DNA of 64,000 nucleotides from Flavobacterium fontis (GTDB taxonomy: Bacteria; Bacteroidota; Bacteroidia; Flavobacteriales; Flavobacteriaceae): NCBI RefSeq assembly GCF_900129405.1, contig NZ_FQVQ01000003.1, positions 62,001 to 126,000 on the forward strand. Reading direction: 5' to 3'. Each line of letters starts with the position of its first letter. Within the stretch, counting starts at the first letter, position 1. The position numbers were made by a program, and so were the translations under genes. Below the pieces are notes generated by a model. That model was given only the letters and a program-made list of their open reading frames with translations, made no database searches and had not been told where the DNA came from. This document shows positions 9,520 through 17,509 of the stretch, piece by piece.

Positions 9520-11532
9520 ATGCACGAAACCACCTCGATGACTTCTTTACACGATTGGTATATCCGCCATTTTCAAACCGACGATGCTTCAGATTCTTTA
9601 GCTTATTTGGTTGCCTTGGTAGCGTTGTTTCGCCCTGCACAACCCAAACAGGCAGCTGAAGTATCGATTCGCCCGCTTTTGGACTTTTTAAGCCAAGAAA
9701 CCGAGATTGCCGAGCAAGTTGCGCTTCGTGTTCAAAAAACGTTGCAAAAGCGAAAATTTGCACGCATGTTGTCGGATTCAGGAATATTGAAAGATTCCGA
9801 TTTTTGGTATGAAATCAAACAGCGCGCGTGGGCAAAGATTTTACCCTACCAACCGGAGGCCGATACCTTAGAGTTTGTATTAAATCAGGTGTTTTACAAA
9901 AGTACTGACCCCATTTGGTTGGCCAAGATTCCACTTGAAGAATACCGTGCCTTGTTTGCGTATCTTCAACTGCAACCCTTGTATACTTCGCTGGATGACC
10001 AATCACCTTTATCGGAATTGCTTACCGCCATAGCTTTGTTGATGCAACGGATGAGCGGCCGAGCCATGGAAAATCAGGTGATACAAATGGTTCCCGAATA
10101 CGACGATTTAGAAAGTCCTTTTCTCGCCTTGGAAACCGAATTTGAAGCCTTACATCGTCGTCTTCAAGCGCAAGAAGCCCCTTATATTACGCCTGATGAC
10201 ATGCATTATCGGCAACTCTTGGTGTTACAAAAGCAATGTGAAGCCTATGTCGCTAAAGCCTTTCATAACAGTACCAAGTTTGGGATTTCTTTAAAAGTCA
10301 ATCAAAGTTTGTTGCGCATACGGCAGCAATTGCAGCGGGTGAAGGCCTTGTTGGGGTATTTGGTGGTGCCCAAAGTAGCCGATGCTCAATCGCAAACCAT
10401 TTTGTTGGCGTTGCGACTCATACGGTACAATTGCCATAAAAATAATGTTCGCCAACTGTTTAATGAGAGCACCCAACTTTTGGCGTATGAAATTACCCAG
10501 CATACGGCACGTACTGGCGAGCATTACATCACCGAAACCCGTTCGGAGTACCTTTTGATGCTTAAGGCGGCTTTGGGCGGTGGTTTTATTGTTGGGTTCC
10601 TTTGTATTTTCAAATTGCTTCTATCAAAAGTTGAGGCCAGTGCTTTTGGCCATGCCTTTTTATACAGTTTCAATTATGCTGCTGGATTTATCTTGATTTA
10701 CCTTTCGGGGTTTACGTTGGCTACGAAACAGCCTGCGATGACAGCTGCTACCATCGTTCAAGCTATTGAAAACGGGATGCGTAAATCGCGCCATAAAGAC
10801 GATCAGAAGCACGAGGCCTTTGCCTTGCTGTTTGCCCGTTTGTTCCGTTCTCAATTCATCGCTTTTTTTGGGAATGTGGCGATGGCATTTCCAGTAGCCT
10901 TCGGGTTGATTTGGGGTATAGATTTTCTGTGGGAGACCAATATTGCTGAAGACAAAGCGTATAAATTATTGACCGATTTGTCGCCCATAGATTCACTGGC
11001 CGTTTTTCATGCTGCGATTGCAGGTTTTTTCCTTTTTTTGTCGGGTATCATCTCGGGGAGTATTTCCAATAAAAATAAGTACAATAAAATTGCTTACCGA
11101 ATCCAAGAGCATCCTGTGTTAAAGCAAACGTTGGGCACCGCCAAAACGACCCGATTGGCACAATGGATTGCCGACTTTTGGCCAGGCGTTGCCTCCAACG
11201 GTTGGTTTGGTATTTTCTTGGGGAGCACGGCTTCGTTGGGGATTTTCTTTGGCCTAGCGTTGGATATTCGGCACATTACTTTTGCTGCGGGAAATTTTGC
11301 TCTGGGCTTGTATGGTGCTGATTTTCATGTAGCAGTTCCCATGGTATTGTGGGCCGTTATCGGAATAGGTGTTATCGGATTTGTAAATTTTATCGTGAGT
11401 TTTTCACTATCCTTGGGACTTGCATTGCGTTCGCGTAATATTCCATTGGGGGAGTTGCGCCTGTTGGTTTGGGCTACATGGAACTATTTTAAACGGCGTC
11501 CCATTGCTTTTTTTGTCCCCGTTCGAGAGTAA
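9520..11532 (+). CDS. COG4389 family membrane protein (annotated as site-specific recombinase)
   Basis: A 670-residue protein similar to the family called site-specific recombinase (COG4389, Neisseria Gcr). The N-terminal half is soluble and helical; the C-terminal half has about six hydrophobic segments, beginning near residue 350 (GGGFIVGFLCIFKLLL) and ending near residue 640. No tyrosine or serine recombinase catalytic motif is visible, so the name probably does not reflect its activity; a membrane function is more likely. dinB follows by 3 bp, suggesting co-transcription. A TATCTTTA sequence about 30 bp upstream is close to the -7 consensus. Confidence 0.72.
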   Translation: MHETTSMTSLHDWYIRHFQTDDASDSLAYLVALVALFRPAQPKQAAEVSIRPLLDFLSQETEIAEQVALRVQKTLQKRKFARMLSDSGILKDSDFWYEIKQRAWAKILPYQPEADTLEFVLNQVFYKSTDPIWLAKIPLEEYRALFAYLQLQPLYTSLDDQSPLSELLTAIALLMQRMSGRAMENQVIQMVPEYDDLESPFLALETEFEALHRRLQAQEAPYITPDDMHYRQLLVLQKQCEAYVAKAFHNSTKFGISLKVNQSLLRIRQQLQRVKALLGYLVVPKVADAQSQTILLALRLIRYNCHKNNVRQLFNESTQLLAYEITQHTARTGEHYITETRSEYLLMLKAALGGGFIVGFLCIFKLLLSKVEASAFGHAFLYSFNYAAGFILIYLSGFTLATKQPAMTAATIVQAIENGMRKSRHKDDQKHEAFALLFARLFRSQFIAFFGNVAMAFPVAFGLIWGIDFLWETNIAEDKAYKLLTDLSPIDSLAVFHAAIAGFFLFLSGIISGSISNKNKYNKIAYRIQEHPVLKQTLGTAKTTRLAQWIADFWPGVASNGWFGIFLGSTASLGIFFGLALDIRHITFAAGNFALGLYGADFHVAVPMVLWAVIGIGVIGFVNFIVSFSLSLGLALRSRNIPLGELRLLVWATWNYFKRRPIAFFVPVRE

Positions 11533-11535
11533 ATT

Positions 11536-12618
11536 ATGGAAACAGATTGGCGGCAACGGAAAATTATTCACATTGACATGGATGCGTTTTATGCGTCGGT
11601 GGAGCAAATGGATTTCCCCGAATTAAAGGGCAAACCCATTGCCGTGGGTGGCAGTGAAGTGCGCGGGGTAGTTTCGGCGGCCAGTTATGAAGCCCGTAAG
11701 TATGGCGTACGCAGTGCTATGAGTGGCGTTCAGGCCAAACGTTTGTGTCCTGATTTAATTTTTGTTCCTCCGCGGTTTGATCGCTATACGGAGATTTCCA
11801 AACGGATACGGGCTATTTTTAAAGCGTATACGGATTTGGTAGAACCTTTATCGCTAGACGAAGCCTATTTGGATGTGACGGTAAATAAAAAAGGGAATCC
11901 GAGTGCCACCTTAATCGCGCAGGAGATTCGGCAGCGCATTTTTGATGAAATCGGTTTGACCGCTTCGGCAGGGATTTCCAACACGAAATTTGTGGCCAAA
12001 GTTGCCAGCGATTACAACAAACCCAACGGTCAAAAAACGGTGCCGCCGGATGAAGTGGAAGCCTTTTTGGAGGTTTTGGATATCAAAAAGTTTTATGGCA
12101 TTGGCAAAGTAACCGCCGAAAAAATGTACCATCATGGGATTTTTACCGGGGCCGATTTAAAAGCGCGTTCGCGGGAGTACTTAGAGGAGCATTTTGGCAA
12201 GAGCGGAGGCTTTTATTACAACATTGTGCGGGGCATTCATTACAGTGAGGTCAAACCCAATCGGGTGTCAAAGTCGGTAGCGGCCGAGCATACGTTTGAA
12301 GAGAACCTGACTTCGGAATTGTTTATGGAAGAAAGGCTCGCGCATATTGCTGAAACCTTGGAACGGCGCCTGAAAAAATACAGTATTTCGGGTAAAACGG
12401 TGACGTTAAAAATCAAGTACAGCGATTTCACGACCCAAACCCGCAGTAAGACCTTGCCGTATTACATCAGTGACAAGGGTTTGTTGTTGGAAACGGCCAA
12501 AGAATTGTTGTACCAAGAACGCCTGAAAGAATCGGTGCGGTTGTTGGGGATTTCGTTGAGTAATTTGAATACCGAAGTTAAGAAAACGGTGGTGGTGCAG
12601 TTGAAGTTTGCGTTTTGA
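11536..12618 (+). CDS. dinB: DNA polymerase IV
   Basis: A 360-residue Y-family translesion polymerase. The conserved segments are in place: the first catalytic aspartates in IIHIDMDAFYASVEQ, the nucleotide-binding SAASYEARKYGVRSAM, the catalytic SLDEAYLDVT, then the helix-hairpin-helix thumb (IKKFYGIGKVTAEKM) and a little-finger domain. It is probably intact and active. No LexA-type operator was looked for successfully. It is the last core gene before the AT-rich island; a fragment of the island's repeat begins 10 bp after its stop. Confidence 0.95.
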   Translation: METDWRQRKIIHIDMDAFYASVEQMDFPELKGKPIAVGGSEVRGVVSAASYEARKYGVRSAMSGVQAKRLCPDLIFVPPRFDRYTEISKRIRAIFKAYTDLVEPLSLDEAYLDVTVNKKGNPSATLIAQEIRQRIFDEIGLTASAGISNTKFVAKVASDYNKPNGQKTVPPDEVEAFLEVLDIKKFYGIGKVTAEKMYHHGIFTGADLKARSREYLEEHFGKSGGFYYNIVRGIHYSEVKPNRVSKSVAAEHTFEENLTSELFMEERLAHIAETLERRLKKYSISGKTVTLKIKYSDFTTQTRSKTLPYYISDKGLLLETAKELLYQERLKESVRLLGISLSNLNTEVKKTVVVQLKFAF

Positions 12619-12627
12619 GAGTGGGGT

Positions 12628-12645
12628 GTAAATCCGCGTTATCGG
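12628..12645 (+). repeat. fragment of the island repeat (right REP arm)
   Basis: TGTAAATCCGCGTTATCGG resembles the right arm of the nine full elements downstream, without the core or the left arm. It marks the left edge of the array. Confidence 0.5.
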
Positions 12646-12675
12646 AGTTTGTGTTTTTCAGTATTTTAAATTGTA

Positions 12676-12714
12676 AAAACCACCCGAAATGATTGACTTC
12701 GTCGAATTTCATTT
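12676..12714 (+). repeat. left copy of the inverted repeat that brackets the island
   Basis: From AAAACCACCCGAA to CGAATTTCATTT this matches, in inverse orientation, 20048-20085 with very few differences. The similarity fades over about 20 further bases towards the inside. It lies between dinB and the first island gene; the remainder of 12646-12798 is AT-rich and shows no gene. Confidence 0.75.
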
Positions 12715-12798
12715 TGCTCGGTAGCGGGGGAACCTCCAATACCTTTGAATAAAATACAATTAACAAAAAGTGGTTTTAGCTATTAAAATAAATAAATT

Positions 12799-13518
12799 AT
12801 GAATAAAAATGTTTTAATGTTTTTTGTATTATTTTCAACAATATTATATGCTCAAAACACTTTAAAGTCTTTTACTGAAGTTAGTAAAATTAATCATCAG
12901 TATAAATATACCCGAGGTAAAAAAATATATATTTCTGAAAAAAATTATCTAATCAAAAATAAAAATATAGTATTACAATTGAATTCTAACTTATTTCCGG
13001 AAGGACATTATAATGCTCTTTATCTTTTTAGTAATGAATTGTTTATAGTACATGCTTTGGTCACTGGGAATGCATTTGAGAATCCAATTAAAAATATGTT
13101 CGTTCCAAATGTATTTAATGAAGTTATTATTTATGATATAATTAATAATAAAGTTTTTTTGATTGGTAGTGTTGATGGCCTTGGAAGTATTTACTTCATA
13201 TCAAAAAAAAGATTATCTATTCTTTATCATAAATCGAATTACAGAAATAGATTATTTGTATTAAATGAAGATTTTTCTCCAAAAGAACTTATTGAGAAAA
13301 AAGATTTTTTCAATCTATTAGAGTTTACAAAAGGAAAAATTTTGAAAAAACAAATAAACATAGCATTTGAAAATGTTTTTGATATTCCTTTAATAGAAAT
13401 AAACAATATTATTTCTAATCAATCTAATAATTATACAGAAGAAATTAAATGTAACGATGAAGATTGTTTTAAAGAATCTGACCAAGGTATTTGGAAGTGT
13501 TTATCAGGGCGTTCATAG
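12799..13518 (+). CDS. exported protein of unknown function, island gene 1 (putative immunity protein)
   Basis: A 239-residue protein with a clear signal peptide (MNKNVLMFFVLFSTILYAQ), rich in Asn, Ile and Lys, predicted mostly beta and periplasmic. I do not recognise the family. Base composition is far more AT-rich than dinB upstream. The last residues (GIWKCLSGRS) run into a stretch whose codon use changes abruptly, where the tail-like frame of the next unit begins, so the C terminus may be altered by a junction. It is the first of eleven co-oriented small genes. The immunity role is inferred only from the pattern of the island. Confidence 0.6.
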   Translation: MNKNVLMFFVLFSTILYAQNTLKSFTEVSKINHQYKYTRGKKIYISEKNYLIKNKNIVLQLNSNLFPEGHYNALYLFSNELFIVHALVTGNAFENPIKNMFVPNVFNEVIIYDIINNKVFLIGSVDGLGSIYFISKKRLSILYHKSNYRNRLFVLNEDFSPKELIEKKDFFNLLEFTKGKILKKQINIAFENVFDIPLIEINNIISNQSNNYTEEIKCNDEDCFKESDQGIWKCLSGRS

Positions 13519-13688
13519 TTAAGAGTTTAATTTTTCTAGCTGCCGCACGCGCTGCCGGAACAGGTGAAGATGGTACAATTTATATTTTTAGCAAAAATGG
13601 TGAACAAGCAAAACATGAAATTATGACATTACAAGCAGTTGAGTATTTCTTCGGGAAGCACAAGGGATTATATAATCATAACAATTAA
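13518..13688 (+). pseudogene. toxin C-terminal tail remnant, unit 2
   Basis: An open frame without a credible start that reads like the end of a larger protein (GTGEDGTIYIFSKNGEQ ... YFFGKHKGLYNHNN) and stops 2 bp before the next gene. Its first third is locally GC-rich (GCTGCCGCACGCGCTGCC), unlike the surrounding island. The placement fits the C terminus of a polymorphic toxin directly before its immunity gene. No catalytic motif is identifiable. Confidence 0.45.
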
Positions 13689-13690
13689 CC

Positions 13691-14104
13691 ATGAATTTTT
13701 TATTTACATTTTTTTTGATGTTTTCAATACAATTATCTTTTTCCCAAAAAAGTAATGTAAGTCTGACTATAGAAACTGAAAGTAATGTTTACATCACAGA
13801 TAAGATTAGTATTTGTGAATATTATAGTGGCTTTGAGGTCAATATTGATGAAAAATTCAAACAAAAAATATTTGATAAAAAAACTAAAAGTATTTATTTA
13901 TCTTATGGAATGGAAAAACTTAAAATTAGTTTATACAATGTATTGTATTCTCCTAAAGCTAATGTTCAAAATCAAACCCCTTTAACTCCAAAAGGAAATA
14001 TCGTTATTTTTAAAAATGAAACTAGTTTTTATTTTTTAATTCGATCAGATGATAAATCAATAATTAAAAAATTTTTAGAAAATAAAGTAGGTATTTGTGA
14101 ATGA
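13691..14104 (+). CDS. exported protein of unknown function, island gene 2 (putative immunity protein)
   Basis: A 137-residue protein with a signal peptide (LFTFFLMFSIQLSFSQ) and a small beta-rich body without recognisable family motifs. It starts 2 bp after the stop of the tail-like frame at 13518-13688, the close spacing typical of toxin/immunity pairs, and ends 13 bp before repeat copy 1. AT-rich. The function is inferred from context only. Confidence 0.6.
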   Translation: MNFLFTFFLMFSIQLSFSQKSNVSLTIETESNVYITDKISICEYYSGFEVNIDEKFKQKIFDKKTKSIYLSYGMEKLKISLYNVLYSPKANVQNQTPLTPKGNIVIFKNETSFYFLIRSDDKSIIKKFLENKVGICE

Positions 14105-14117
14105 GTTAATTATTGAT

Positions 14118-14255
14118 CCCAGCTGACGCGGATTTACAATCCGTGCCCACACCGTAAAAGGCAGAAACTTCATTAAATTAGATATAGTATATTTAACGTT
14201 GAGTCAATATATAGCAAACATGGATGAGCACGGATTGTAAATCCGCGCTTTCGGG
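14118..14255 (+). repeat. REPIN-like element, copy 1
   Basis: 138 bp. Left REP hairpin CGGATT-TAC-AATCCG and right REP hairpin CGGATT-GTA-AATCCG, inverted to each other, around the core (14172-14203), of which 32 bp are identical in all nine copies. The outermost bases GATCCC/GGGATC extend the inverted repeat in this copy. Confidence 0.9.
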
Positions 14256-14325
14256 ATCAAAGGATGTAAAAAGTTTAAACAATTTATATAAAATTTTAAG
14301 AATTTATAGTGTATGTCCAAATTAA
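14254..14325 (+). pseudogene. possible toxin C-terminal tail remnant, unit 3
   Basis: A short open frame (GSKDVKSLNNLYKIL...) begins in the last bases of repeat copy 1 and stops 13 nt inside the next gene. The overlap suits translational coupling. It is short and lysine/leucine-rich, so chance is possible. Confidence 0.3.
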
Positions 14326-15116
14326 ATTATTTACTCCTATTATTACCAATCTTTGGTCACAGTCAAATAAGTATTTTGAATGATACTATAATAGTGAAAA
14401 AATACAATCATTTAGATTACGAAATTGTTGCTAGTGATACAATAAAATCTATGTATGAAAATCAAAAGAGATTTTTAATTAATTCACATGTAACTAATGA
14501 AAATAGTTTGTCAAATAAAAGTAAATTAAACGAGTTAAATTTATTAACTATACCTTGTTTTAGATTAAAAAGAAGTGCAAATGAATTCTACGACTGTGAT
14601 AAATCAATAGAACAATTCATAGCATTTGAGGATCATGTTAAGTACATGTTTACATTTATTATGTCAAATAATAAAATTATTAATCTGCAAATAATACCAA
14701 ATCCTATTTTTGAAATCGAACGAATAAATAATCCTGACTCGCAATTAGAAGTAAATGGTTTTAGATATAGAGAAATGATTTTAAATGACTTTACTGATGA
14801 TTCAGATTTTTTTAAATTTATACAAGATGATATATTGTCAATAAAAAACTCATTTATATTTGGGATATATGGTATTTGGGATGTAATTTTTGAAATTGAG
14901 AACGGTGAGTTGTTCGCTAATAAATTTGGATTTAACTCATTTATCAGAATGAATGCAAATGATTATTTAAATCATTATTTGGGTGAAATCAAGATAAAAG
15001 AATTAGCAAGAGGCTATTATGAGGATATAGATAATTTAGGTACATTAGAGCCAATTCCTTGTCAAAATCATAAAAATGAAAAATTGAAAACTTTTATAAA
15101 AATATTGAATAATTAA
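14313..15116 (+). CDS. exported protein of unknown function, island gene 3 (putative immunity protein)
   Basis: The largest island product, 267 residues, with a signal peptide (LNYLLLLLPIFGHSQ) and no recognised domain. It contains few cysteines and a C-terminal segment with NHKNEKLKTFIK. It overlaps the tail-like frame at 14254-14325. After its stop come 90 bp of AT-rich sequence with no gene and then repeat copy 2. Assignment as an immunity protein rests on the island pattern. Confidence 0.6.
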   Translation: MSKLNYLLLLLPIFGHSQISILNDTIIVKKYNHLDYEIVASDTIKSMYENQKRFLINSHVTNENSLSNKSKLNELNLLTIPCFRLKRSANEFYDCDKSIEQFIAFEDHVKYMFTFIMSNNKIINLQIIPNPIFEIERINNPDSQLEVNGFRYREMILNDFTDDSDFFKFIQDDILSIKNSFIFGIYGIWDVIFEIENGELFANKFGFNSFIRMNANDYLNHYLGEIKIKELARGYYEDIDNLGTLEPIPCQNHKNEKLKTFIKILNN

Positions 15117-15206
15117 AATTTCTAGATTCAAAAATTAGTTTAAAAATTTAAAACCCCGCTACGCAAAGTGTTCCTTTTATGTACGATGCTAAGCAACAGT
15201 CCCGTT

Positions 15207-15345
15207 CCCCTCTGGCGCGGATTTACAATCCGTGCCCACACCGTAAAAGGCAAAAACTTGATTAAATTAGATATAGTATATTTAACGTTGAGTCAATAGA
15301 GTAAAGCATGAATAAGTAAGAATTGTAAATCCGCACTGCCGGGGG
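15207..15345 (+). repeat. REPIN-like element, copy 2 (degenerate right arm)
   Basis: The left arm and core are intact, but the stretch after the core differs (CAATAGAGTAAAGCATGAATA) and the right arm reads AAGAATTGTAAATCCGCACTGCC. It is the most diverged copy outside the core. Confidence 0.85.
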
Positions 15346-15370
15346 TAGCGGTGTATTTTAAATTGATGTA

Positions 15371-15745
15371 ATGAAGTCACTTTTTTTAATTTTTTTATTT
15401 CTTTGTTCCTGTACAAGCAGCCAAAATCAAGTTGGAGTTGCGAATACTTGCAATGAAAATATTGAATTTAAAAAGCAATTTTTCTATCATTTACAAGTGG
15501 TGGATGAATATATGCACTTAGTAAATCCTAAAGTTTTAAATATTGATGAATTACAGAAGTTAGTGACGCAGGAAAAAACAAAAAATTTTAATATTTCTCT
15601 TTACTTTATTTCAAAATATACACATGTTTCTTACGAGTCTATCAGTCATTCTAGGTATCCTTTCGGGGTCTACGAAGAAGATAAATTAGTTTGGTTAAAA
15701 TGGTACGAAGAAAATAAATGTAATAACATTCAAATTAAGTTGTAA
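15371..15745 (+). CDS. lipoprotein of unknown function, island gene 4 (paralogue of gene 10)
   Basis: A 124-residue lipoprotein with a type II signal (LIFLFLCSC). It shares an extended pattern with island gene 10 (19125-19472): C-N-E-N near the N terminus, YTHVS in the middle, YPFGVY or YPYGVF, and a C-terminal WYEENKCNNIQ. The two are clearly homologous but diverged. The ATG overlaps the TAA of a preceding short frame (VAVYFKLM) by one base. It ends 5 bp before repeat copy 3. The family is unknown to me; an immunity role is inferred. Confidence 0.65.
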   Translation: MKSLFLIFLFLCSCTSSQNQVGVANTCNENIEFKKQFFYHLQVVDEYMHLVNPKVLNIDELQKLVTQEKTKNFNISLYFISKYTHVSYESISHSRYPFGVYEEDKLVWLKWYEENKCNNIQIKL

Positions 15746-15750
15746 TAAAT

Positions 15751-15918
15751 CCCGATCGCTCGGATTTACTTCGTCAGTTCGGCTAAAGCCTCGGGTGCAA
15801 TCCTTGCCCACAATGAGAATAAAACAAAACTATATTAAATTAGATATAGTATATTTAACGTTGAGTCAATATATAGCAAACATGGATGAGCACGGATTTT
15901 AAATCCGCGCTATCGGGG
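15751..15918 (+). repeat. REPIN-like element, copy 3 (expanded left hairpin)
   Basis: 168 bp. The loop of the left REP hairpin is replaced by about 33 bases (15768-15800) that contain a small inner hairpin (CGGCTAAAGCCTCGGG). The same expansion occurs in copy 5 only. The bases just before the core also differ from the other copies but match copy 5. Confidence 0.88.
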
Positions 15919-15940
15919 GTTAACACTTAATGAAAATATT

Positions 15941-16246
15941 ATGCTAAAAAATTTTTTGAATATTCTCTTTTTATGTTTAATGGTATACTTTTCACTAGTG
16001 ATTTTTTACAACAAACCTAATATAGATACCAACAGCATTGATTTATTGAACTATTATAATAATATTGTATATTACAATTTAGCTGTTTTGCTATTATATA
16101 TATTTTTTATATCACTTTTTGGAAAGTATAAGTTTACCATTTCATGTATTACTTTAATAATAAGTGCTTTATTATTTTTATACTATTATAATTCAATAAA
16201 ATTCAAACTAATTGAGGGTTTTAATTTCTTTCCTATCATTAGTTAA
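15941..16246 (+). CDS. small membrane protein, island gene 5 (putative immunity protein)
   Basis: A 101-residue, very hydrophobic protein with three probable membrane helices (about residues 5-22, 42-62 and 65-85). It begins 22 bp after repeat copy 3 and ends 7 bp before copy 4. Multi-helix membrane immunity proteins usually protect against membrane-targeting toxins, but that is only an analogy here. No family recognised. Confidence 0.55.
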   Translation: MLKNFLNILFLCLMVYFSLVIFYNKPNIDTNSIDLLNYYNNIVYYNLAVLLLYIFFISLFGKYKFTISCITLIISALLFLYYYNSIKFKLIEGFNFFPIIS

Positions 16247-16253
16247 AACAACA

Positions 16254-16389
16254 CCCGCTGACGCGGATTTATAATCCGTGCCCACACCGTAAAAGGCAAA
16301 AACTTGATTAAATTAGATATAGTATATTTAACGTTGAGTCAATATATAGCAAACATGAATGAGCAGGGTTATAAATCCGCGCTGTCGGG
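16254..16389 (+). repeat. REPIN-like element, copy 4
   Basis: 136 bp. The left arm reads GATTTATAATCC and the right arm GGGTTATAAATCC, so both differ from the common version at the paired position and pairing is kept. The right arm (ATGAATGAGCAGGG...) is the same variant as in copy 9, whose left arm is of the common type. Confidence 0.9.
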
Positions 16390-16411
16390 TTTAATTATGA
16401 AAATAACTATT

Positions 16412-16786
16412 ATGAGCAAAAAGGTTTTAATAATTACTATAATAACTAATATTTTTTTTATATTATCTTGTGATGGTCCAAAAAAATATTTGTTCAATGG
16501 TGGTAAAAGTCATTTAAATTTTAATTGTAATGATGACAATTTTCAATTTACTTTATTACGTAGTTTATCTAAATCTGATATAATAAAAATTGACAATGGT
16601 AAAGTTTCTAATATAAAAGTAAACAATATCTTAGTTAATAATAATCCATGTGATTTTAATATTCAGAAATATGATAAGTACACTTATATAGAATTAATTA
16701 ATTATAAATTTTTTGAGAAAGACAAAATTGACATTGAAATTAATATTAACGATTGTAGTGTTATAAGTACTATAATAATAGATTAG
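16412..16786 (+). CDS. lipoprotein of unknown function, island gene 6 (putative immunity protein)
   Basis: A 124-residue lipoprotein (MSKKVLIITI...FFILSC) with a beta-rich body and a C-terminal INDCSVISTIIID. The ATG at 16397 is an alternative; the longer in-frame start at 16304 lies in the repeat and is rejected. Family unknown. A second, truncated signal peptide begins 11 bp after its stop. Confidence 0.58.
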   Translation: MSKKVLIITIITNIFFILSCDGPKKYLFNGGKSHLNFNCNDDNFQFTLLRSLSKSDIIKIDNGKVSNIKVNNILVNNNPCDFNIQKYDKYTYIELINYKFFEKDKIDIEININDCSVISTIIID

Positions 16787-16796
16787 TTTGAAGAAC

Positions 16797-16834
16797 ATGA
16801 AAAAAATAATTTATCTAATACCATTTCTTTTTAT
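16797..16834 (+). pseudogene. truncated signal peptide of a lost island gene
   Basis: An ATG at 16797 opens MKKIIYLIPFLFI, a good signal-peptide start, and the frame then enters repeat copy 5 (PDRADLLRQFG) and stops. It looks like the 5' end of a secreted-protein gene whose remainder was lost exactly at the repeat boundary. Confidence 0.55.
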
Positions 16835-17003
16835 CCCCGATCGCGCGGATTTACTTCGTCAGTTCGGCTAAAGCCTCGGGTGCAATCCGTGCCCATAATG
16901 AGAATAAAACAAAACTATATTAAATTAGATATAGTATATTTAACGTTGAGCCAATATATCGCAAACATGGATGAGCACGGATTGTAAATCCGCGCTATCG
17001 GGG
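16835..17003 (+). repeat. REPIN-like element, copy 5 (expanded left hairpin)
   Basis: 169 bp, with the same expanded left-hairpin loop as copy 3 and the core intact. Two substitutions lie just after the invariant block (GAGCCAATATATCGC). Confidence 0.9.
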
Positions 17004-17090
17004 AAAAATTATGACCGAGAGGATGGTAATAAACCATTATCAACAATAAAACAATATATCAATGCTTCATATCAATTATTCAAAAATTAA
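17001..17090 (+). pseudogene. toxin C-terminal tail remnant, unit 7
   Basis: Twenty-nine codons beginning in the last bases of copy 5 read like a protein C terminus (GKNYDREDGNKPLSTIKQY ... SYQLFKN) and stop 6 bp before the next ATG. There is no start codon. The mixed, charged composition is unlike random AT-rich sequence. Confidence 0.5.
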
Positions 17091-17096
17091 AAATTT

Positions 17097-17483
17097 ATGA
17101 AAAATTTATTTAGATTAATTTTTTTGTTATTTGCTTTGCTTTTAAATGGCTGCATAGACATTAATAATTGTAATTATAATATATCAGGTAAATATTTTTG
17201 TTCAAAGGATGATAAAGCTATTAATTTTATTGATTTAAATGTGAACGGAACATTTCTTCATTATTATAAAAAAGGAACTATAATACTTACCAGCCGAGGA
17301 ACTTGGGAAAAAAGCACTAATGGATACTGTTATATTGAATTAAGTGAATGGAAAAATTTCAATGAAGAAGGTGAAAATTTCAAGGAATATGGTAATGGGA
17401 TTTTATATATAAATGATAATTTTTTGGACATTAGTCCAGATGGCAATTCGTCAAGTAGTTTTCGTAAAGAAAACGAAAAATAG
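17097..17483 (+). CDS. lipoprotein of unknown function, island gene 7 (putative immunity protein)
   Basis: A 128-residue lipoprotein (LIFLLFALLLNGC) whose body has a lipocalin-like strand pattern: GKYFCSKDD, FIDLNVNGTFLHYY, GTWEKSTNGYCYIELSEW, YGNGILYI. This pattern of a small beta-barrel with G-x-W/Y-x-x turns is common in small secreted Bacteroidota proteins. The start is 6 bp after a tail-like frame and the stop is 26 bp before copy 6. The immunity role is inferred. Confidence 0.6.
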   Translation: MKNLFRLIFLLFALLLNGCIDINNCNYNISGKYFCSKDDKAINFIDLNVNGTFLHYYKKGTIILTSRGTWEKSTNGYCYIELSEWKNFNEEGENFKEYGNGILYINDNFLDISPDGNSSSSFRKENEK

Positions 17484-17509
17484 AATTATAAGTACAATGG
17501 AAAAGAGTA

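Noticed and set aside
9520..11532. Recombinase responsible for the nearby island
   Set aside because: The family name suggests it, but the protein has several membrane helices and no visible recombinase active site; it is a core gene coupled to dinB.
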